Shown here: positions 6,143 through 10,593 of the stretch, in pieces
How the letters are laid out: every line of letters starts with the position of its first letter
Numbering within the stretch: the first letter of the stretch is position 1
DNA from: Candidatus Martarchaeota archaeon
GTDB lineage: Archaea; Micrarchaeota; Micrarchaeia; Micrarchaeales; CABMGC01
NCBI GenBank assembly: GCA_023485825.1
Contig: JAMCZF010000023.1
Span: forward strand, 1 to 10,593
Reading direction: 5' to 3'
DNA: 10,593 nt
Program-made: the position numbers and the translations under genes
Notes under the pieces: model-generated
Database searches by the model: none
What the model saw: only the letters and a program-made list of their open reading frames with translations
What the model was told of the DNA's origin: nothing

Positions 6143-9082
6143 TCAGGTCCTAGGGGCATTGGAACTGCCCTGCGCCGCCGCAACAGCGTTCGCTGCAATG
6201 CTGTTCGCCGATGCGGCAATGCTGTTCGCCGATGCGGCGCCTGCGGCATTTACCGAGTTTGATGCAATGCTGTTGGCGACCGCCGTGCCCGGCGCGGCAC
6301 CGCTTGCTGCTGCGCTGCCCTGCGTGACGTTCAGGTACGTTATCTTGAATATCTTCGTGTCGGGGTTGAATCCCGTCTGCGCGTTGGGGTACACCTGAGT
6401 GAGCCTTGCCACCATGTTGTTCTTGTTCCACAGGCACACGTTGTTGTTGCAGAAGTATACGAGCTTCAGCATGTTGCTCGCACTCATTCCGGGCGCGAAC
6501 ACGGCCACGCTTGTGACATTGAACGGCAGCTGGGCGCTGGGGACAGTGGAGTATATGACTAGGAGAAGCTCGCCGTTTGTCCTGTTGTACGCTGTGTTGG
6601 TCTGTATGCTGAAGTTGCCGTTGTTCTGGTTGTACAGCGCGACGTATGTTATGGGGGATATGGCCTGTCCGCCGCTGCTGTTGAATGTGATGAAGCTGTT
6701 TGTGAGCAGGCCGTTCTGCGTGTACATATACGCATCGACCCCAGGCCCAGTGAACCTGAAGTCCAATGCGCTGCCGTTCCTGGACTCGTAGATGCTAGTG
6801 AGCGGCGCATAGCCGTAATACGACGCCATGCTCGAGTTGAGCAGCGACTCCTCGAATATGCCCTGGCTCTCCTCCAGCCATATGTTGCGCACGAGCAGGT
6901 AGTTGGGCCTTGAGCTCACGTTGCTCTCAAGGAATCCGGGATCCTCGCTGGAGTTCAGCAGCCACGCCGCGAAGGGGTCGGCCGTCGCGCCGTTCTGCGC
7001 GCCAACGCTGTCCGTCACGCTTGTCCTGTTGCCCCATCCCTCAATCACAGAGCCGTCGGGCCACAGCGTCAGGAAGACGCTGTTCGCGGGGGTGTTCGCC
7101 TTTATCCACGAAGTCGCGTTCAGGAACAGCGGGTTTATGAAGTCGGCCTGCGAGAAGCTGCTGAACTGTATGTCATAGTACAGTACCACGGCCATCAGGA
7201 CAAGCACCGCTATTAGCAAAGCCGCGCCGAACAGCGTAGCGTTCTCCTTGTACACAAAGAGGTATGCGGCTATAACTGCCAGGGCGAACTCCAATATCAC
7301 CAGGGCGCCCACTGCCGCGGTTGTGAACGATGCAGTCACCACCGCAAGGGACAGCGCCACTGCCGCGGAGGGGAGCAGCCTGCCGGGCTTCTTCCCCTCG
7401 GCCAAGGCGAGATTCTCCATGTGCACCATGTAAGTGGCGACGAGCGATACCGGAAGCGCGAGTATCATGGCTATTACAGCATTCGCCTGCCAGGCCAGCG
7501 AGACGTGCGCCGCAAGCACAACGTACAGCGCGGCCGTTGCCGCAAGCCACAGGAACGTCGCAAGGCCCCAGAAGGCCCACTCGATGCTCCTGCTCCTCTC
7601 GATCCCCTTCTTGACAGCAAGAATGACCCAGTAGAGCGTGTATGCAGAGAATATGGCCAGCGGTATCGAAACAAGGGAGTTGAAGCGTATGGCAGTCATC
7701 TGCAGATACGATGTCAATGCCATATACGCCACGAGTATGAAGACCTCGGGCTTTATGTCCCTGGTGATGCGCGCGCTCCCGTTGAGCCAGCCGCCGGAGT
7801 CGTAGACGCGCATGAGCAGGTAGGGTATGAAGCTTATGACGAGCATTATCCAGAAGATCACCATAGCGCCGGACACAAGCGACGACAGAACCATCATCAT
7901 CGACATCGGGCTCATGAACAGGGCTATGTTGAAGCTCGCGAAGAGGAACGAAAACGTCGGCGGGGTCAGTTCCTGTATCGTTGCCGCGAATCCCGAAGTC
8001 ACAACGAAGCCGTTGGCCACGAATATGGTGTAAAGGAAGCCATACGCAACCAGATAAAACGTCGCGCCGCCGACGCCTATGAGCAGGACTGTGATCGCAA
8101 GCCTGCCATACGGGGTGCTGACTATCTGGTAATTGTTCTTGTTCCTGAGCAGGAATCCCATGACGAGCCATCCGGCCAGGAGGCCGGCCCACAGCATAAG
8201 GAAGTACGGGCTGTTGAAGGTCTGCGGCAGCATGAACCCCGCAAATACATACAGCCAGGCGAGGACAAACCAGACGAGCAAGGAGCAAAGGGCATACAGC
8301 ATGTTCCTGTAAATGTGCTCCTTGTCGGTTACGAATGCGTATACCGTAAGCAGGACGAAGGCGAGCACGAACACTGCAATAGCGAACGACGCGCCGTTCC
8401 AGACAAGCGAGCCCGCGCTCAGGGCAAGTCCCGCGAGGAACATGTAAAGCAGCTTCCTGACGTGCCGCTTCTCGCTCAGCAGCTTGGCCATGAATATAAG
8501 CGCAAGTATGAGGAAGATTGTCACAAAGCCGTCGCCCCTGTATATGAGCGCGGACGTCCGCGCCGCGTCACCGGCACTGAGGCCCACAAACGCCATGACC
8601 AATAGCCCGAACACGCGGTCCCTGCTTATGAACCTTGCGAGGAAGTACGCGCCCACGGCATCGAGCAGCGCAAACAATATCGGGATTACGCGCATTACAG
8701 TATAATAGCTTATCCCGAGGTACTGAATGAACGCGTAGGGAATCAGGGTAACCCAGTACAGCCCGTCAGGCTCAGAAACCAGGCTGTGCTGCGGCCATCC
8801 CGATATGCTGAGGTAATGCGGGACAGAGAACCCGTTGTTGACGGCGGCGCGTATCACGGCGTAGTGGAAGAAGCCGTCAGGCTCGTAGAAGCCCTGGAAC
8901 CTGAGCAAAGGCGTGCGCAGGTATATAGTAACAAGGAATATGGCGAGCAGTATAACCAGGAAGAGAACGTTGCCCTTGGTGAGCAGCGAGGACATGCGCG
9001 AGCCTTTCGACGGAGCGCCGGCGCCCGTCACAGCCGCTGCACGGTCGGTGTCATCAGTCAAAGACTCATCTCCAAAGGCCAT
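6143..9082 (-). CDS. aglB: Oligosaccharyltransferase STT3/AglB
   Basis: This membrane enzyme moves a lipid-linked glycan onto Asn in Asn-X-Ser/Thr of exported proteins. From the ATG at 9082 it has 979 residues: a short polar N-terminus, many membrane helices from about residue 39 to 640, then an outward-facing domain. Catalytic signatures are FYEPDGFFH (metal-binding Asp69), YRGDGF (Asp184), the TIQE motif of archaeal AglB (368-371) and AIRF (Arg466). Where WWDYG is expected the protein has LWPDGS (673-678, Asp676), followed by the familiar NRTSVTD. The GTG at 9121 is only 8 nt from the TATA box and would precede the predicted transcription start, so I prefer 9082; the ATG at 8995 is another option. 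The last 55 or so residues are Ala/Asn/Ser-rich and repetitive. The pilin-like protein in this window carries sequons and is a plausible substrate. Confidence 0.9.
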   Translation of the reverse strand: MAFGDESLTDDTDRAAAVTGAGAPSKGSRMSSLLTKGNVLFLVILLAIFLVTIYLRTPLLRFQGFYEPDGFFHYAVIRAAVNNGFSVPHYLSISGWPQHSLVSEPDGLYWVTLIPYAFIQYLGISYYTVMRVIPILFALLDAVGAYFLARFISRDRVFGLLVMAFVGLSAGDAARTSALIYRGDGFVTIFLILALIFMAKLLSEKRHVRKLLYMFLAGLALSAGSLVWNGASFAIAVFVLAFVLLTVYAFVTDKEHIYRNMLYALCSLLVWFVLAWLYVFAGFMLPQTFNSPYFLMLWAGLLAGWLVMGFLLRNKNNYQIVSTPYGRLAITVLLIGVGGATFYLVAYGFLYTIFVANGFVVTSGFAATIQELTPPTFSFLFASFNIALFMSPMSMMMVLSSLVSGAMVIFWIMLVISFIPYLLMRVYDSGGWLNGSARITRDIKPEVFILVAYMALTSYLQMTAIRFNSLVSIPLAIFSAYTLYWVILAVKKGIERSRSIEWAFWGLATFLWLAATAALYVVLAAHVSLAWQANAVIAMILALPVSLVATYMVHMENLALAEGKKPGRLLPSAAVALSLAVVTASFTTAAVGALVILEFALAVIAAYLFVYKENATLFGAALLIAVLVLMAVVLYYDIQFSSFSQADFINPLFLNATSWIKANTPANSVFLTLWPDGSVIEGWGNRTSVTDSVGAQNGATADPFAAWLLNSSEDPGFLESNVSSRPNYLLVRNIWLEESQGIFEESLLNSSMASYYGYAPLTSIYESRNGSALDFRFTGPGVDAYMYTQNGLLTNSFITFNSSGGQAISPITYVALYNQNNGNFSIQTNTAYNRTNGELLLVIYSTVPSAQLPFNVTSVAVFAPGMSASNMLKLVYFCNNNVCLWNKNNMVARLTQVYPNAQTGFNPDTKIFKITYLNVTQGSAAASGAAPGTAVANSIASNSVNAAGAASANSIAASANSIAANAVAAAQGSSNAPRT
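6195..6236. repeat. 21-nt tandem repeat in the STT3 tail
   Basis: Two identical 21-nt units, 6195-6215 and 6216-6236, lie in frame near the 3' end of the STT3 gene. They encode a seven-residue Ala/Ser/Asn/Ile repeat. A degenerate partial copy follows at 6264-6280. Exact identity at the DNA level suggests a recent slippage duplication in a part of the protein under little constraint. Confidence 0.85.
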
Positions 9083-9128
9083 GCGCAGAAGAGGCGCAAG
9101 GATTGTGAATCTTTTTGCCACCTAAACT

Positions 9129-9138
9129 TATTTATATA
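9129..9138 (-). promoter_or_regulatory. TATA box for the STT3 gene
   Basis: On the minus strand this reads TATATAAATA, a strong archaeal TATA box. Transcription would start near 9108, leaving a leader of about 26 nt before the ATG at 9082 and excluding the upstream GTG at 9121. The sequence is close to symmetrical, so it could also start a plus-strand transcript near 9162 into the structured region. Confidence 0.6.
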
Positions 9139-9145
9139 TGGTGTG

Positions 9146-9159
9146 GCCGCGCGCGCGGC
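9146..9159. promoter_or_regulatory. 14-nt GC palindrome next to the STT3 promoter
   Basis: GCCGCGCGCGCGGC is a perfect palindrome lying 8 nt upstream of the STT3 TATA box on the minus strand. Its place just beyond the BRE position fits an activator or repressor site. The alternating CG core could also adopt Z-DNA. Function is inferred from position only. Confidence 0.4.
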
Positions 9160-9184
9160 ATGCGGAATGGCTGTTTCTAATTGA

Positions 9185-9340
9185 CCTGATTTTCATTACA
9201 TCAGGAGACAGGACATATCTGGGCAGGCGAGGCTTGCGTAAGTGTCTTGACCTGCATTGATACCTAGGGCTTTAGCCCTAGGAGAAGGTCATCCATCTAG
9301 CGCGTAAGATAGAGATGACGAAGAGATGACTTTATCCGTC
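9185..9340. ncRNA. Candidate structured RNA
   Basis: Several helices can form in a row. CCTGAT/ATCAGG pair at 9185-9190 and 9200-9205. An 8-bp helix 9209-9216/9242-9249 (G-U pairs allowed) encloses a 6-bp hairpin 9223-9228/9232-9237. A perfect 8-bp hairpin CCTAGGGC-TTTA-GCCCTAGG spans 9263-9282, enclosed by TGACCT/AGGTCA (9248-9253/9286-9291). A further hairpin pairs GTCATC with GATGAC (9288-9293/9314-9319) and ATCT with AGAT inside it. The last two helices share bases 9288-9291, so they would be alternatives. The strand is unknown: a plus-strand transcript could start from the TATA at 9129-9138, and a minus-strand one from the AT-rich region at 9390-9440. I do not recognise it as SRP RNA, RNase P RNA or a tRNA. 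Confidence 0.35.
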
Positions 9341-9374
9341 GAAGGAGAATTGAGCATGTTCGCAATCGCCCAGT

Positions 9375-9460
9375 TAGGTTTCTGTTTCCTAATATATCAT
9401 ATTTATATGTTTCTATAAAAGTAGAAACCTATTTATATTATCTTATTCAGATATAGAAAC
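9375..9460 (+). promoter_or_regulatory. Promoter and operator array of the wHTH/NTase operon
   Basis: ATTTATAT (9431-9438) sits about 26 nt before the ATG at 9461, so the mRNA is probably leaderless. A second TATA (TATAAAAG, 9414-9421) overlaps the inverted repeat GTTTCTA-TAAAAG-TAGAAAC (9409-9428). GTTTC occurs at 9378-9382 and 9409-9413, and GAAAC at 9424-9428 and 9456-9460. The arrangement is nearly symmetrical, with spacings of 31, 15 and 32 nt. A fifth GTTTC is at 9384-9388. TAGGTTTCT (9375-9383) is the exact inverse of AGAAACCTA (9423-9431). These sites bracket both TATA boxes, which suggests repression by a dimeric DNA-binding protein, most simply the winged-helix product of the next gene. 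Confidence 0.6.
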
Positions 9461-10066
9461 ATGAACAGGAAGGAGATCGTATTCAGGAAGCTCGGATGCG
9501 ACGCCATAAATGGGGAGCGCAGCTTCACGCAGCTCGCTCTTTCCAGGGAGCTTGGCATATCGCTAAGCGCTGTGAACGGCGCTGTCAAGGAGCTCAAGGA
9601 GGTCAATGCTGTTGCCGCGAGAAGGCGCGGCTTCGATGTCGTTGCGCTCGATCGCCTCCTGCTCTACTGGGCGACGCACAGGGGCCTGAAGAGGGACATA
9701 GCGTACCAAACGAGGGCGGAGATGCCCATCAGGGATATAGAGAGATCCATGCCGGACGGGGTCGCCTTCACCGGCTATACCGGCTACAGATTCACGTTCG
9801 ACGAGGCGCCCGCAGATTACAGCGAAGTGTACCTCTACGCGACGGAATCGGCGCTTGAACAAATAAAGAAGAGATTCGGACCCAGCGAGAGGCAGCCCAA
9901 TCTCATAGTGATGCGCTGCGACGATTACCTTGGGGGAGAAATCAGCAAAGGGAAGCTCGATAAGTCGTCGGTATGCCCTGCGCAGCTTTTCGCCGACCTC
10001 TGGAACATGGGCCAGTGGTACGCCAAGGACTTTGTCGATGCGCTTTCAAAGAGGCTGGGGATATGA
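9461..10066 (+). CDS. Winged-helix protein, AbiEi-like antitoxin/repressor candidate
   Basis: This 201-residue protein starts with a winged helix-turn-helix: the segment about 20-50 has LALSRELGISLSAVNGAVKE, and RRRGFDVVALDR may be the wing. The rest, about 85-200, has strands such as VAFTGYTGYRFTF and SEVYLYAT. It ends with a helix, AQLFADLWNMGQWYAKDFVDAL, recalling the 'qlylDL...a..L' C-terminus of AbiEi-type antitoxins and related regulators. It overlaps the following nucleotidyltransferase gene by 4 nt (ATGA), so the two are translationally coupled. In AbiE systems AbiEi represses its own operon by binding inverted repeats upstream, and inverted repeats are present here at 9375-9460. The wHTH call is firm; the antitoxin role is inferred from the gene pair. 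A plain regulator is the alternative. Confidence 0.7.
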   Translation: MNRKEIVFRKLGCDAINGERSFTQLALSRELGISLSAVNGAVKELKEVNAVAARRRGFDVVALDRLLLYWATHRGLKRDIAYQTRAEMPIRDIERSMPDGVAFTGYTGYRFTFDEAPADYSEVYLYATESALEQIKKRFGPSERQPNLIVMRCDDYLGGEISKGKLDKSSVCPAQLFADLWNMGQWYAKDFVDALSKRLGI

Positions 10067-10593
10067 ACGAGTTCTGGAATAGCGAGATAACAGAAGCGAG
10101 CTGGGAGGGGCTAAAGAAGCTCTCAAAAGATATCAATTTCGTGCTCATAGGGGGGTGGGCGACATACCTTCACACGCACCTTCAGAAATCGAGGGACATA
10201 GACATAATCGTGGATTATGGCGCGTTAAGGATCCTCCAAAACGCCTATCAGCTTCTGAAGAACGAGCGCCTGCGCAAGTACGAGATAAGATTGGACAGGT
10301 ATGACATCGACATATACCTGCCGGGTTATTCGGATCTTGCGATCCCTCCAAAGGAGATACTGCAAAAGTACCACACCAGCATTGGGGGATTCGAGGTCGC
10401 GAGCGCAGAGGCGCTGATGGCGCTAAAGCTTGGCGCAGCCTTGGACAGGGGGCAGAGCGGGAAGGGGGAGAAGGACAGGATAGACATAATGGGGATGCTG
10501 TTCTATGCAAAGCCGGACCTGAAAGCGCTCAAACAGATGCTGGAGGGGCACGGGCTTGCGGATTACATGCGCTTGCTGGAATCGATACTGTCC
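10063..10593 (+). CDS. Nucleotidyltransferase, AbiEii-like (partial)
   Basis: The first 177 codons are present and the frame stays open to the window edge. The protein has a minimal nucleotidyltransferase core: VLIGGWATYLH (27-37) is the GG motif, SRDIDIIV (43-50) carries the metal-binding Asp45 and Asp47, and RYDIDIYLP (79-87) supplies the third acidic strand. The helix EALMALKLGAALDR with GEKDRIDI (116-142) matches the 'LKL.A...R...KD..Di' region typical of AbiEii and related stand-alone nucleotidyltransferases. Such toxins transfer nucleotides to tRNA or other targets in several known systems; the target here is unknown. The start ATG overlaps the stop of the wHTH gene. No signal peptide or membrane segment is visible. 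A housekeeping transferase is possible, but the paired architecture favours a type IV toxin-antitoxin or abortive-infection module. Confidence 0.75.
   Translation, partial: MNEFWNSEITEASWEGLKKLSKDINFVLIGGWATYLHTHLQKSRDIDIIVDYGALRILQNAYQLLKNERLRKYEIRLDRYDIDIYLPGYSDLAIPPKEILQKYHTSIGGFEVASAEALMALKLGAALDRGQSGKGEKDRIDIMGMLFYAKPDLKALKQMLEGHGLADYMRLLESILS

Larger units (their letters stand above)
9122..9460. other. Intergenic region between STT3 and the wHTH gene
   Basis: No open frame in this 339-nt stretch looks like a gene. From left to right it holds the STT3 TATA box, a 14-nt CG palindrome, a run of pairable segments from 9185 to about 9340, and an AT-rich promoter/operator region from 9375 to 9460. 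I found no tRNA T-arm and no intact transposase remnant. Confidence 0.7.

Noticed and set aside
7173..8288. A 371-codon minus-strand frame inside STT3
   Set aside because: It is out of frame with STT3, rich in Cys, Arg and His, and has no recognisable motif. It is a by-product of GC-rich codon use.
7421..8605. A 394-codon open frame on the plus strand opposite the STT3 gene
   Set aside because: Its product is rich in Arg, His, Glu and Gln with no fold-like pattern, as expected for a frame antisense to a membrane protein with high third-position GC. The STT3 frame on the other strand has clear family motifs.

Overview
The window reads as a moderately GC-rich archaeal chromosome. Spt5 (NGN plus a single KOW), archaeal-type ribosomal protein L11, a Trm5-type tRNA methyltransferase and an AglB/STT3 oligosaccharyltransferase are all archaeal. 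TATA boxes lie about 25-30 nt upstream of several start codons, which suggests leaderless mRNAs, and ATA (Ile) and AGG (Arg) codons are frequent. The short pilin leader, genes packed with 0-4 nt gaps, and the low complexity and divergence of several proteins suggest a DPANN archaeon, perhaps Micrarchaeota-like. That placement is an inference from protein style, not a phylogenetic result.

Layout. 1-309: intergenic, with two imperfect CRISPR-like direct repeats, a TATA box and a small GC hairpin in the 5' leader of the next gene. 310-1626 (+): a protein that looks like a circularly permuted ATP-grasp enzyme. Convergent with it and 18 nt away, 3148-1645 (-) holds a type IV pilin-like surface protein followed after 4 nt by a small HAD-fold protein. 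4464-3277 (-): Trm5 with an arginine-rich C-terminal tail. It shares a short divergent promoter region with 4538-6139 (+), an operon of spt5, rpl11 and an endonuclease III-like DNA glycosylase joined by zero-gap TGA-ATG junctions. 9082-6143 (-): a large STT3/AglB oligosaccharyltransferase whose stop lies 3 nt from the glycosylase stop. 9122-9460: intergenic, with a GC palindrome, a densely folded stretch that may be an RNA, and an AT-rich promoter with a symmetrical set of GTTTC/GAAAC sites. 9461-end (+): a winged-helix protein overlapping by 4 nt a nucleotidyltransferase that runs off the window, an arrangement like the AbiEi/AbiEii type IV toxin-antitoxin pairs.

Themes. Information processing (Spt5, L11, Trm5, DNA repair) occupies the middle. 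Cell surface functions flank it: a pilin-like protein carrying N-glycosylation sequons and the oligosaccharyltransferase that would modify such proteins. The most interesting parts are the permuted ATP-grasp, the non-canonical WWDYG region of STT3, the structured intergenic region at 9185-9340, and the apparently autoregulated winged-helix/nucleotidyltransferase pair at the right edge.
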